Of a stretch of 64,000 nucleotides of DNA, positions 46,198 through 58,286 are shown in pieces; position 1 is the first letter of the stretch; each line of letters begins with the position of its first letter. Both the position numbers and the translations under genes were made by a program. Below the pieces are notes generated by a model. It saw only the letters and a list, made by a program, of their open reading frames with translations. It was not told the DNA's origin and made no database searches. This DNA is from Campanula takesimana. Lineage: Eukaryota; Streptophyta; Magnoliopsida; Asterales; Campanulaceae. The stretch lies in NCBI GenBank assembly GCA_026119855.1, contig JAOWBW010000428.1, positions 496,001 through 560,000 on the forward strand, in the 5' to 3' direction.

Positions 46198-47259
46198 CTT
46201 ATGGAAGACACTCTCTCTTGGGATAGATTGTTAGCCTTTAGAAGAGGCTTTTCGCTTGTGAAGACTTAACTTAAATATTGAGCTTTAATCCCTGCTTAGA
46301 GCAAAAAATTGAATCAGGTTATGTAAACTTTTTTCATATGAAACAAAACGATTCCCATCATCTGTCTCTCTCACACTTATAACAATGTTAAGAGATTTTT
46401 TTTACCTGTTTGGCCGGCAATACAGTTACCCTAACAGTTACATAAGCGGCACTCATCGCTAGTAGAGTGTACCATTTTATATTCTTTGGTAGACGGACGG
46501 CAGAATGTAAGGTTAGAACCAAATAGATTGTAACAGAATCATGTAAAAGATGTTCATTTGAAATAAAATGAGCAATTCAAATCGCTAGTAGAGTATACCA
46601 TTTTATAAGAAAGTTGTTGATTCCTTACCTGTTCTGCAGGCAATAAAGTGAGCAATTCAAATCACTACTTAAATTAATTGAATACGAAATATTTATGACA
46701 AGGCAAGAAAATGGCTTTACGCTACCTCATATCTTTCTTGACAATCAACTGCAAAATCAGCGGAAATACTTTGTCCATTAGTGACAGTTTGAGAAAATAA
46801 AATCCCACGCCGCCTGCCTGTGTCAAACCAGGAAAAAGGAGAGGGTTGTGGTAGCCATGTCAGACAAGCTAAAACTTTGTCACAGTCTCATGACATGAAC
46901 CAAACTAATCGATCATAGAGTCATGCTATGCTTTGCAAGAAGACTTGAAAGTTACACGAGTTATTGCTGGTTGATTTCATGAATGTCTATCAAGATTTCA
47001 GACCGTAGGCCTTTGGCCGACATCTCAAGGGAGAAAACAATCATATCACTATATTAGCATCGCTCTCTCGTCCTCTCAAATGATTACTTACCAATATCTC
47101 AAATCGTAATCTTCAACATAAATATAGTCCATTAACAACTACTCTATATCATTTCCAAAAAAGCAGGCATACAACTGCAAAGTTGAAAGTGAGTTCGAAC
47201 TATGATCAGATACAGGCGAGGTCCTAGACAACAAATGATTGGAATTCATATACTCGGGC
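46198..47259. other. Spacer between F-box genes C and D
   Basis: Homologous to 18459-19442, with small local duplications (for example a repeated GAGCAATTCAAATC segment near 46570 and 46650). No conserved ORF. Confidence 0.55.
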
Positions 47260-48363
47260 TCAGTGTTCCCCAAGTAAAACTAGGCTCTCCATGAAAGCAA
47301 CCACACGACTTTTAATCCCGTGAACCCCAATGCTCTTGTGTCTTCCATCCACAGGATCACACAAAAAGTATTCCATTTTGTAATTTTGATATATAATTTT
47401 GCCATCAGTGGTCAAACCAGGCAACCAGTAAATCCCTTCGTCAACCACAAATTTGAATTACTTAACCCAAGACTCGGCATCACCATATTCCTTCATCACC
47501 CGCATATAACAACAGTGAACCATTCCACGATCGGCAGGGAATCCGTGAATAAGCAAAGAAAGTGATCCATGGAACTCTTCAAGATCCTCAGAGTGTATTC
47601 CAATCCCGTCATAACAACTAGTAGGCAGCATCAGTTCTTCAAACACCTCACTACTAAACTCAAATGACAAGATCAAATTGTAACCCGGACCCTTAGGCCG
47701 GTTCGCAATCCAATGAATAGCTCCATTCACAAATGCTTAGGACGAGTTATGAGGTTTGCACGAGACAGTTGCTCCAATCCTCCTCCATGAATTTGTTTTG
47801 AGTGTGTAGACCTCAATCTCATCTGGTACACACTTATCATTATTGTCCCAGAAGTATGAAAGTCGGACAATATTCTGGTCACCATTTACATGGTCAAATC
47901 CTAGGCAAAGAACAACCCATGTCCGCATGTCAAAAAACTGCAGTAAGACCATCGGAGATCTGGGAAGCGCCTTGAATTTTCTTATAGATGGATTCCATAG
48001 ATACAGACGACGACCAAAGTAGCCTCTGCCACCATCTGTAACACAAAGCAATCCATTACATGATCCAGCTACAGTTGCATTGAAGGAATCACAATCAAAG
48101 GGAAATGCCACATTGAAATGTTTAGCCAATGTGCGGTTACATATAACGCTGCACAACGGTTGGCCACTCTGGTCAAATGACATGTGCATTAGGTATCCCT
48201 CGCTGCGTAACTTGACTTTATTGAGGTGGGAGGTAATGAAACTGGGATCAGTAATCAGAGAGTACCATGACTTGGAGACAGAACTGCAAATTATTAAACT
48301 TTTTGTTGGTAGTCTTTCAAGTATATATCTCAAGATTTCTCTTGGTAGATCGTTGGATGACAT
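47260..48363 (-). pseudogene. F-box gene D, broken by two stop codons
   Basis: Duplicate of intact gene B. The ATG at 48363 and the F-box are fine. The frame is cut by TAA at about 47737 (AAT to TAA relative to B) and by another TAA at about 47458 (CAA to TAA). Between and after the stops it remains open and well conserved, so the loss is recent. A product stopping at the first TAA would be 208 aa, with the F-box but only half of the substrate-binding region. Confidence 0.93.
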
Positions 48364-48375
48364 CTTATAGGAGAA

Positions 48376-48377
<2 letters not shown>

Positions 48378-48424
<47 letters not shown>
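48378..48424. repeat. (CT)n microsatellite upstream of F-box gene D
   Basis: An uninterrupted CT tract directly upstream of the ATG, expanded relative to the orthologous tract at gene B. Confidence 0.95.
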
Positions 48425-48863
48425 TAGAGAAAATGAACTGTTGGTTTAGAGAAGGTTTTACAGATTAGGTGTTTGTGGTGGCTCCCATTCATGTAAATAT
48501 TAGTCATATGAAACAAAGAAGGGTACGTTGATAACAAAGTAAACAAGCCAGAATATATCAGAGTGGAATATTATAGAGTTCTTACCGGTTTATCACGCGA
48601 TACAGTTGACCTGAACAGTTTTCACGACTGTGACATGAGCACAGACGCATTGCTAGGAGAGTAGCTGTTTAACCGGCGATAACATTGAGCTCACAGTTGT
48701 CGCGATGGGGACAGAACAAAGTTTGATAAAGAAGGTTGATCATTTCAATGTTTTTTAAGTTCTAACACAAATAAAACCTTAAACTGTTGGAGAGGGACTC
48801 AATGGTGGATTTATCTTGAATTTCAACTTTACATCTTCCTCTTCTATTTGACAAAGCTAGTAT

Positions 48864-49143
48864 ATTCTCCGTCCCAGCACAAGTAAGACTTCTTTCCCTT
48901 TTAGGCCGTCCCAAAACAATTGAGACTGCTCAAAATGAAAATGTTTTAATATATTTATATTCAACCAACCCCATCATTTAACCCCACTCATTCTCTCTCT
49001 TCATTTTCCACCACTCAATTTATTCAACCAACACTACTATTTACCCCACACGTTCTCTCTCTTCATATTCTACCACACACACTACTTTTCTCTTAATTAT
49101 TGTGCCAACTCCTTTAGTCCTACTTATGCTGGGACGTAGGGAG
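48864..49143. mobile_element. Stowaway-like MITE (orthologue of 21050-21351)
   Basis: Same ends and flank as the unit 1 copy, but only two internal minisatellite units. Confidence 0.78.
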
Positions 49144-49222
49144 TATATATATACTCCCACCGTCCCATTTTATGCTATATTAATGTGTTTAACTCTTTCT
49201 TTTTATATATTTTCTTTTCTAG

Positions 49223-49271
49223 TTCTGGTGGCCCTATATAAACAGAATGCCAAACCTTCCTCAGCTATGGA
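49223..49271 (+). pseudogene. MYCBP exon 3 relic (unit 3)
   Basis: This 49-bp exon copy has both splice signals. It keeps the Val lost in the unit 2 relic but shares the other two changes. It marks the start of a third, truncated duplication unit (49188-49835), which is cut by the next retrotransposon. Confidence 0.88.
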
Positions 49272-49380
49272 GTAAGCTCATTTTCATTTTACAACATCAA
49301 TTACTCTCTTTCTGTGCTATATTTATTTCTCTAACTATCTATTATGGTTCATCCTTTAAAAAAAAAAATAGTTGAGTGTA

Positions 49381-49665
49381 CTCCCTACGTCCCACCTCAC
49401 TTGAGACCTAAGAGGTGGGCACAATAACTAAGGAAAAAGAATAAAATAAAAGGAAAATGTGTGGTAGAAAATAAAGAGAGAGAATGAGTGGGGTGAATAG
49501 TAGTGTTGGTCGAATAAATTGAGTGGTGTAAAATGAAGAGAGAGAATGAGTGGTGGGGTAGATTCAATATAAAATTATAAAAAGTTTGCTATTTTGGGGA
49601 GGTCTCAAGTGAGCTAAGACGGACCAAAATGGAAGTAAGTCTCAAATGAACCGGGACGGAGGGAG
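49381..49665. mobile_element. Stowaway MITE, uninterrupted copy
   Basis: CTCCCTACGTCCCACC to GGGACGGAGGGAG with TA on both sides. It provides the unoccupied version of the Gypsy target (GGGCACAATAACTAAGG). Confidence 0.9.
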
Positions 49666-49835
49666 TATACAGTTAACTTAGAAATGTTTGACATATGAGC
49701 TTGCATAGGTGATTAACAAAGGCTAAAATGGATACACAATGTTACATTGTTACTCAATTCCTAACTTGGAAAATTAATGTTTTCGTAGAAGTAAAACAGA
49801 TATGATAAAAAGAATTAGAATGGGACTAGGTAGAA

Positions 49836-50363
49836 TGTTGGAACAATTTTAATCCCTGAATGCCATACTCTATTCTGGAATGAGATTGAGGAAGAGATGA
49901 AGGCGGAAGTGAGAATTACCTGTTGAATCCATAGTTAATGTTGAAGGGAGAAATGAAGAACAAGTAGGGAGATGTGTTCTTCTAAATGATGAGTGCCCTT
50001 TATATCTTTCAAGTACTTCTTAGATAATAATGAAGATGATTAAGGAGAGAAAGTAAAGAATGTAGTGTCTTTAAGGGTTGATGGTAAGCCCTTTATATAC
50101 AAGACAAAGAGGCACTTCATTTAGGAACCACACATATTCAATCCTTAGCAATGTTAATTTACCATTTTGCCCATCATAAATAGATAAATTACATTTCTGG
50201 AATTCTACACATTTTATTATTTACTACACTTTATATGAACATTATAGGTATGATTTCATGTATGGAAAAGCTAAATGACTTGTGAAGCAAGCCATGTTCT
50301 AACAATCTCCCACTTTGGTTGCAAAACAAAGAAACAAAGTCTTTCCTATAAAACCATAAATAT
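49836..50363 (-). mobile_element. Copia element E3: 3' LTR and a short internal stub
   Basis: The LTR 49836-50304 (469 bp) runs TGTTGGAAC to TTCTAACA. The polypurine tract AAGTGGGAGAT lies next to it on the minus strand. Only 59 bp of internal sequence (50305-50363) follows before element E2 interrupts it. The rest must lie beyond the window. It inserted in duplication unit 3. Confidence 0.85.
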
Positions 50364-51471
50364 TGTTAGGCCCAATTGGTAGGAAAACAGGCTAGAGGGG
50401 GGGTGAATAGCCTTTTTAAAACTTTTACAAGAAACACTTATAAATGCAAAGTCACTTATCAGTTTGCAAACTATTATCAGTAAGCGCAGCGAGTAAAATA
50501 TGACTTAGTTTTAACTCACACAAAATCAGTGAATAAAAGATTTTCAGAGCTTAGTTTAGACACAAAGTTGTTTACAAAATTTCAATGCAGTTTCAAGAGA
50601 TTGGTCAATGAAAATAATGATGAATCAGCAAGAACAATAATGATTTGCCGGTGATAGAGTTCCAACCGGCAAGGACAGTAAGTAACAAGGGACACAAGTA
50701 TTTGGAGAGGTTGACAGTGTAAATACTGCTACGTCCTCTACCAAGTTTGGTCAGAACTTGGATTTGGGTTAAGAGCACTATTAAATATCCCTAGTCTATT
50801 ACAAGCATGGCTTTGCCGGATACAAAGACTAAATTCTAGAGATAGTTAATGAATCGTAAAACAAATATCTGACCAAGTGTATTTGAGCAGCAAGTTCAAA
50901 AGAACTTGTCTCACTCAGGTGGGTGTGTGAAAGACTCAAACAACGTATTCCTTAAAATGATCTAGTTCGGGAATACTAACAATGTTGTTGAGTTTGTGCA
51001 CAAGTGTATATCCTATTAAATGATCTAATGATTATCTGGACACGGAATGTTTGAGCTTCAATGAATGCTGCAAACAACCAACTCTCTTCAATGCACTAAA
51101 ATCACCAACCTTCTTCAATGCACTGAGTCCTCTATTTATAGGAGGAGTTAATGTCTTAGCTTGTTGAAGAAGGATAACATTTGAATTTCCAGCTGGGTAG
51201 GTGAGGAGCATTTAATGCAGTATCCTTGGCATTAATGGCGAAGATACGTGTGCCTTAAAAGTCTGATGGGTAAAGACCCCTTTGTCTCAACCGGTTACCT
51301 GCAAAAGCAAGTAGAGACAGAGTATAGCTAAAAGTAGCTATGTGTCAGACGGCGCAGTAATCATTACAGAGCAGGTAAACTACTTTATGATAAAACAGTA
51401 CAGAGACAATCAGCAAGGTTGACTTTAATGAAATGATGTCACCTGACTGACAGTGCAGACTGTCTATTATA

Positions 51472-51583
51472 TCGGCATGTTGAGAATGGAGTTGATCGGC
51501 AACTTCTTTAATAAGTTGATCGGCAACTTGTGTAGCAAGTTGATCGGCAACTTGTCGCATGTTAAGAATAGAGTTGATCGGCA
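51472..51583. repeat. TCGGCA motif cluster in the E2 LTR
   Basis: TCGGCA starts at 51472, 51496, 51520, 51544 and 51578, that is 24-bp spacing for the first four. The core of the last four is GTTGATCGGCAAC. Confidence 0.9.
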
Positions 51584-51774
51584 ACATGTTTACTGGTCTG
51601 CTGATATGCTTCCTCTGCTGGTTTGTCTTGTTTTGAAGAGTTGTAATACACCTGTGCTTGTCACAAAGAATCCTAAGGGTACCTAAAAAGGTTCTAATAA
51701 AAATTGGGGGATCCTAAGTGCAAACATGATTGGGATTAAGTAATTCTATGATCTAGGAATCTATTTGAACAACA

Positions 51775-52103
51775 ATCTCCTCCTAATTACTTAAGTCCAA
51801 TCACCCTTAATACTAAGGACATCTCTTAACTTAGGGAAAGTTTTCTATGGATATCTAGGTAAAATCATTTCCTAAGGTAAGTCACACTAAATGTCTAAAG
51901 TAAAAGGTGGATTCACCAAAATAAATGGTGAAGTCGGTTCAATGAATCGGCAGAATGTTAATCTGCAAAGAGGATTAGCACAGAATAATGCAGATAACAT
52001 ATATATATAAGAAAAACATATTAACACAAACAAAATATCATTAAGCAAAGAGATTTGTCTATGAAGGTCTTCATAAGATATCTACATCATTGGCTATGTC
52101 GAC
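51775..52103. other. E2 3' untranslated spacer
   Basis: It lies between the LTR/polypurine tract and the end of the extra ORF. Non-coding, with one TCGGCA copy near 51940. Confidence 0.6.
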
Positions 52104-55100
52104 TCAAGAGTCAGCAGGTGGATCAGAAGTCTTGGGATCTACTGGAGTCGAGTCCTTTGTAGATTCAGACTTTCTTGCTTTCTTCTTTGCTCTTTCTTCT
52201 TTCTTTTCAGCTTTCCTTTTTGCCTTGCTCTGTCTTCTCTGAGCATTCTCTAATCTATCAGAAAGCATCTTGTTGTTTGCCTCAAGAGCAGCAATCTTCA
52301 ATTTGGCTTCAAGAAGTTCATTCTGAATATCAGCAAGTTTCTCATTTGAGGCTTCAAGTTTGCTGCGGGTGTCATTGTGCTCGGCAAGTAAAATTTTCTG
52401 TTGAGTGACAAGAGAGCCATTTAACTCAGACATATTAAAAACGCGTTCAGTTCTATCTTGCAGCAGATTTTTCATGTCATTGTAAACAGATGTCCTGATT
52501 CGGATAACATCCTCCTCCTGATTGGACTTATGAATCTGCTTGGAGAGCTCCTTTGTGGATTGTTTGAACAGGTCCGCAAAGGAGTGGGAGAAGTCAACCA
52601 AATCACCACGAGTAGGAGGCGCATTCTGATTAAAATCATCTCCTTCTTCAAAGCAATGAAAATCATAGAGGCTGTTGAAGACAATGGGTTTATCAACATA
52701 GATCGGTGCAGCAAAGGAATTTGGATTTCTGAGAACCAGAGAAGGGACAAATTCCTTATTTTCCAGGTCAGTATCCTCGATCTGTACCTCATCGGCAACA
52801 ATCTGCATATCATCGTCAGAAATAACAATCGGCAGAGGAGAAGAAGGAACAGGAACAGGAGGTGGAGGCAAAGATAGAATTCTTTGTAGCACATGATCTT
52901 CATCATCGGCAAGATCTAAGGCATCGGCAGAACAATCATCAGCAGAAACAAGATCGGCATCATCAGCAGGAGCGGCAACAATCTCAGTAGCAGAAAGAAC
53001 ATCAACAGGAATGAATGTGGAGACAATATCATCGGCAGGTCTTGAATAAACAATCTCCAGAAGAAAGTTTGGATGGACAATAATGTCTCTATCCCCTGAA
53101 AGATGAAATATGCCGTTGTCTTCCATAGAGAGCAGCAAAGCAAGCTGAAACTTTAAACAAGCAATGCCTTCCAATATCATGATCACCAATCTGGCATTCA
53201 TCAACCTTGATGTGTAAACCATGTGATCGGCACGCTGACGGGGAAGAAACATCGGCAGAGTAATGGCAAGTGCATCAGATTTGACTAAGTGCACAAGGCC
53301 ACGAGCGTTGAGATGCCGATACTCCAGAATTTCTTTAAGCTCATCGTTGATCATAGAGCATCTCCTCATCCAACCATTTAAAGTGATGTGAACTTCTTTT
53401 GGAGATAGACCAGGGAGAACGATCTTACCACCTATCTTCAGTTTGCCAGGTAGTAGACATCTAGGTTCATAGACAATTTTTCGCTTCAGTCTAGAAATCC
53501 GAGGAGTCTTTCCCTTTGTACGAATACGGTCATCTTTGATCCATGGAAGGAATATTGGTCTGTCACTGGTTGAAGCACCAGAAGAGAATGGATGCTTGGT
53601 GACATGAGGGTGATCTTTGCCAAAAGGAAGTGGACAACTTTGGAGGGTATATTTGAATGATAGCCTCGGATGAACATTAAAGAGAGATTGTCCAAAACTG
53701 TTGGAAGGGATAGAAACATTGGTAGTGTACCAATTTGAGCACATCATATCTTTCCCATTCTGAAAGTAATCATAGCTGGGAGGTGGAGAAGTATCAACAG
53801 CATCAGGATCAACAAAAGCTTGTTCTCCAACCTCCATGTAGTCAGCAGGATCAGCCTCATCAACATGATTTGCATCGGCACGAACATCAGTTGGAGCAGG
53901 AAGAGGAAGGGGTGTAACAACAGTCGGCAAGCTGAATAAAGGTTGTAGAAGAATTTCTTCAAATTGCAGGCTAGCAGCAATGTCAGCATCCAAATTAGGA
54001 GTACTTCTTTCAGTACCTCCTCCCAATTCCACAACCTCCTTAATACCAGTAGGTGGGACAATCTGTATTTCAGGAGTAACTGTCACTAACTGAGTGTCCG
54101 TAGTTTGCTCAGCAAGATGAGTGTCAGCAGTTTTCTCATCAGTTCCTTTATCAGTAAATACTCCTCCTAAAACAGATACATCTATCTGTTGAGTGTCCAT
54201 AGTTGTCTCAACTGGGGCAGGTAGGTCGGCAGATACTTCAAACATAGGTTGAGTGTCTGTAGTTGTCTCAACTTGAAATTCCATTATCTCCTTAAAAGAT
54301 TCATCAGCATGACTTCCTTCAATACTACTATCATCCTTCAGTACAGACTCTGCAAAGACTTCAGCAGAGGGAGCTTTAGTCATGACAGTTCTGATTGGCA
54401 TCTTGTCACTGTCTGTTGTAAGTGAAGTGGAAGGAGAGTCAGCAGCAACTTTGTGAGCACAAACCAAGTCTCCAAATAAATCAGCACCATCATCATCAGC
54501 ATCACTATCAGTAGAATCACTATCTTCATCAGCATCATCACGTCCATCGGCAACAAAATCTTTATCAGCAGCATCTCGTTGGCAGAGTGAACATCGGCAT
54601 CTGTCTCGGTCTTGCTGCTGCTGGGCGAAGGAGCATGAGCAACTTGATCGGCAAGATCTTCAGTAGCACGGTGATCGGCATCTTGCTTCAACAGAAATTC
54701 ATTAGACTTTTCAATCAAGTCCATAGTGACCTTCTTTACTGATCTATGAAAATGAGCATTGAGAGGACTGACAGCAGGAGCCTCATCATCATTGTATGGC
54801 AGCAAATCATCATCATTTTCAAGTCTTCTAATCTGATAAGGATCAAACTCTATGAATTGGGAGAGCTGATTGAAGGTTCTGGCATAAATGATCCACACAT
54901 CTTGAACCATCAAGTCTTGTCTGATTCGATATTGAAAGAGATAGACTTGGTTCCAGTGTAGTGGTAGAAATTCAAAATAGCGACCAAAATTGAGCTTCAG
55001 TTCAGCTTCTTTCAACTGCTTGAAGTTAGAGAGAGGGAAGAACTTCTCATTCCACATATCAGTGCGAATGTTCAAACTCCGGTAATCAACATAATCAGAA

Positions 55101-56541
55101 GTTTTCCCAGATGGCACGGTATCCTTCATTTCTTCATGAAACTGAAGAAGACGACGAATGAAAGGAGGCAGATGATCAATCGGAAAGACCCATTTCTTGT
55201 TCAAGACCTTGTTGGTGAAGGACCAAGGATTCCTGTAGAAGGTGTGGAAGGTAGGATTCCTGATGGGTGCACATTTCCTTGAAGTCTGAGACTTGAGCTT
55301 TTCAATAACATCTTCAATACTTTTGCCATCAGCAAAGTCATCAGTGAATTCTTCAGAAGGAACTTCAACTTTGACAAGGGGATCGGCAGTAAGAGAAGCA
55401 CCGGCAAGATGAGAAGGCGCAAATCTAATCAACTTTGCTCTAGGATCAGCAGAATCAATTGGAGCAGAAGGAGCTTCGTCGGCAGCACGCTCTTGCTTAT
55501 TCATCGGCAAGGCCATCTTATCAGCAACTTGAGTAGACTTCTTCATCGGCAAGTCTGGTTCGTCGGCAACCTTTGCCTTCTTTGACACAACTTTATCAGC
55601 AACCTTCACCAATTTTCTTTTCTTTGGAGCACCAGGAGTAGAATCAGCAAGAATTCTATCGGTTGAAGGAGCAGGAGTAGAGACTGCTGATTGGGAAGCA
55701 ACTAAAGGAATTTTCTTAGCTCTTTTCTTCTTTGGAGCGACAGCAGCAGCAGGAGCATCAGCAGGAGTAATAGCACTAGAAGCATTCTTTGCTATTCTCT
55801 GCCAATCTTTAGCATTATAGGACTTTAGCTTGCTAAGGCAATGCTGGAAGGAAAACGATCTGCAGCTACTATGTTTATATTTCTCTTTAAGATCATGCTG
55901 ATTAACAGATAATGGCAACCTTTCCCAGGATTGGGTTTGTTCTTCAGCCTATCAGAAGACCATTTATCAGCAGCAGTGGCAATGATTCTGAATATGTAGG
56001 CACACCAGTTGAACTCAATCTGCAGAACAATGGCGGCCATAGCTTCAAACTGAACGTCAGTGACATTGCTATGAGATACAGATCGGCAGATAAGACATCT
56101 ATCAACTATCTCAGCCAAAGCATAGTATCGGCGAGGATAATGAATCTTCAGATGACTGGTGCCACTGAGTCTTGGACCAGCTCCTCTCATGATAATCCAT
56201 GCCCTATCCAATTCCTTATCATCAACTAAAGCACTCAACCCTTCATTTCCGAGAGAGGGAAAAACTTTAGAAATAGAAGAGGGAGTAAGAGAGACTTGCA
56301 CGCCCAAAATAGAGGAGTTGACAGAGACAATTACTGAAGAGTCAGCACGAGAACGGACAACAGAAGAGTTGGAGAAGAATTCTTTGACGAGATCCAAGAA
56401 CACTGAATCAACTCCAGATGGAGTGATGAATGAGTCGAGCAGGGACCCAATAAGAAGATTCTTCAAGAAAACCCCGTCGGCTTCATCGTTGAAGTAGTCG
56501 GAGTCAACATAGCCTCCGTAGATATCTTTTTCGCCGGACAT
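52104..56541 (-). pseudogene. E2 extra (env-position) ORF encoding a large nuclear-type protein, two frameshifts
   Basis: Reading starts at ATG 56541 (MSGEKD), right after an acceptor-like TCTTGCAG, and ends at TGA 52104. Three overlapping open segments (56541-55825, 55918-54380, 54467-52104) are one ancestral frame of about 1480 codons, broken near 55.9 kb and 54.58 kb. Residues about 1-215 resemble the 'putative plant transposon protein' type domain seen in many plant proteins (similarity judged by eye). Strong basic clusters follow (PKKKRAKK near 55730, PKKRKLV near 55615), then an acidic Asp/Ala-rich middle. The C-terminus is a coiled coil (about 52480-52240) ending in a Lys/Arg cluster (52230-52176). 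No signal peptide or genuine membrane segment is visible, so a nuclear protein is more likely than an envelope protein. Confidence 0.7.
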
Positions 56542-57293
56542 TTTCTGCAAGATTACTCAAACAACTCACAATGTTAGAAACAAGGACAAATCACACCAAG
56601 AATGATTACAAATGATCAAAGTTTAAACATTAACACTTACCAGATTAAGAAGATATAAGCAAATAAAACGATGACTCAATAAACTGGTTAGAGGAGTGAG
56701 AGAGATAGAGTAGAGAAGAAAAATGACGAAGAAAGCTTAAAAGAATTTTGAAAGGCGTTATATATGTTATGGGGGAGAGAGAGAATATGAGAGGACAAGG
56801 AATAATGAGAAGTAACTGTACCTATAATCTCGGAGAACGTGCGCACGCAAAATTTAATGCGCACACAAAACGGTGAGAAATGAACAGTTAAAAATAAGAG
56901 GGAGAAGGGGTAAATTAGTCAAAATTAAAAGACAAGTGATGATGACTTGTTACCTTGCTGATGTATCGCATTAAATGGAATACATCTTGACATGATTTTG
57001 GGTAAGAAAGGTACACACACGTGTCAGGGAGATGGTGTGACCGATGTACCTTTGATTTGATTGCTTATGTCATGTGTCAGGAATCTTATCTTTTTGCAGA
57101 GACGTGCTGATTTGATACTTTTAAAATATCGGCAAGATAGTTTGAATCGGCAAGATAATTTAGTCGGAAAGATATGATGATCGGCATGATGTTGTCAGCA
57201 GTATTTTGTCGGCAATATAATTTGGTCGGCACGATTTTAATACTTGCTGATGATATCGGCAAGACTAGCACAATAGGCAGAGTTAGCACAGTT
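56542..57293. other. Spacer between E2 pol and the extra ORF, with a motif cluster
   Basis: Non-coding. TCGGCA starts at 57129, 57147, 57181, 57209, 57226 and 57256, with near-matches TCGGAA (57164) and TCAGCA (57195). Spacing is mostly 14-18 bp. The interval from 56.55 to 57.1 kb is AT-rich and probably contains the promoter or intron of the extra ORF. Confidence 0.65.
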
Positions 57294-57985
57294 TTAACCA
57301 TAGAAATCAATCATACCTAGTTCACCTCTTAGGAATTCAAATCTTTTTCTGGTCTAAGGGCTTTGTCAGTATGTCTGCTCTTTGGTAATCGGTATGAACT
57401 TTGAGCAGCACTACATTCCCTTTTTCAACATGTTCCTTCAGAAAGTGATACTTGATGTCTATGTGCTTGGTTTTGGAATGCATGACCGGGTTGTTTGAAA
57501 CTGAGATAGCAGATTGATTGTCACAATAGATGGGACAAATTTGAGATGGAACTTCATAGTCAACAAGCTGCTGCTTCATCCACAGGATCTGTGAACAGCA
57601 ACTGCCGAAAGCTATGTACTCAGCTTCAGTAGTAGAAGTGGAAATTGATACTTGCTTCTTACAGGACCAAGACACCAGTCTATCACCAAAAAATTGGCAA
57701 GTCCCACTTGTACTCTTTCTGGTCACCCTACAAGCTGCAAAGTCTGCATCTGAATAACCTATTAGATTGAAAGATGAATCTCTAGCATACCATAATCCAA
57801 GGTTAGCAGTGCCACAAAGATATTTAATAATACGTTTTACAGCCTGCAGATGGGATTCCCTAGGGTCAGCTTGAAACCTGGCACAAACACAAACAGCAAA
57901 CATAATATCTGGTCTACTGGCAGTAAGATAGAGGAGTGATCCGATCATACCTCGGTAGACAGTCATGTCTACTTTCTTACCAGAC
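57294..57985 (-). pseudogene. E2 pol 3' end: RT C-terminus and RNase H
   Basis: Sirevirus-like RNase H with YRGMIGSLLYLTASRPDIMF, TTEAEYIAFGSCCSQILWMK and YCDNQSAISVSNNPVMHSKT. A one-base shift near 57345 puts an early stop at 57337; the natural end in the neighbouring frame is at about 57294. On the right it is cut by insertion of E1 at 57986. Confidence 0.9.
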
Positions 57986-58196
57986 TGTTGGTCCCAGAGA
58001 CACAACAAGGGTATGAAAAGAGGCTAGAGGGGGGGGGGGGTGAATAGCCTATTTAAAATTTCAACCCTTTTTCTAAATTCAACCTTTATGCTTACACTTG
58101 AATTTTGCGGTAGATGAAAACCACGAGGTCAAGTATAAAATACACAGCGGAAGTTTTCGTTTAAAACAAGTTAGGGTTGTTTTTGATAAGTTAAGT

Positions 58197-58286
58197 GCGG
58201 TAGGCAATAATGCGGTAGGTGGATAGGCGGTAGGTGGTGCGGTAGGTGAATATGCGGTAGGTGGTACGGTATACAAAAGTGAGGTA
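58197..58286. repeat. GCGGTAGG motif array in the E1 LTR
   Basis: GCGGTA starts at 58197, 58212, 58227, 58239 and 58254, with decayed copies ACGGTA (58266) and GAGGTA (58281). Spacing is 12 or 15 bp. A second group lies at 59241, 59256, 59289 (GCGGCA), 59322 and 59336. Confidence 0.92.

Larger units (their letters stand above)
50364..57985 (-). mobile_element. Sirevirus-type Copia element E2 (3' part), nested in E3
   Basis: Its 3' LTR is 50364-51774 (1411 bp, TGTTAGG to AACAACA), with the polypurine tract AGGAGGAGAT next to it. The internal region runs from 51775 to 57985, where element E1 interrupts pol. The order on the minus strand is RT end/RNase H, spacer, large extra ORF, LTR, the layout of Sirevirus elements with an env-like ORF. 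The LTR contains the GGCTAGAGGGGGGGTGAATAGC hallmark near its end, shared with E1. The motif TCGGCA occurs about 33 times on the + strand across LTR, spacer and ORF. Confidence 0.88.

Noticed and set aside
17388..48449. Plus-strand frames overlapping the F-box genes (for example 17935-18438, 20269-20649 and 48080-48370)
   Set aside because: They are antisense shadows of the minus-strand F-box coding sequences and show no independent conservation.
54380..54580. Very hydrophobic Leu/Met/Ile stretch at the end of the 55918-54380 reading frame, resembling a transmembrane anchor of an envelope protein
   Set aside because: It is the out-of-frame reading of an Asp/Ala-rich acidic segment after a frameshift near 54.58 kb; the correct frame continues as the 54467-52104 segment.
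58079..58276. Pro-Thr-Ala-Tyr repeat peptide on the minus strand
   Set aside because: It is the in-frame translation of the GCGGTAGG motif array in the E1 LTR, not a protein-coding region.
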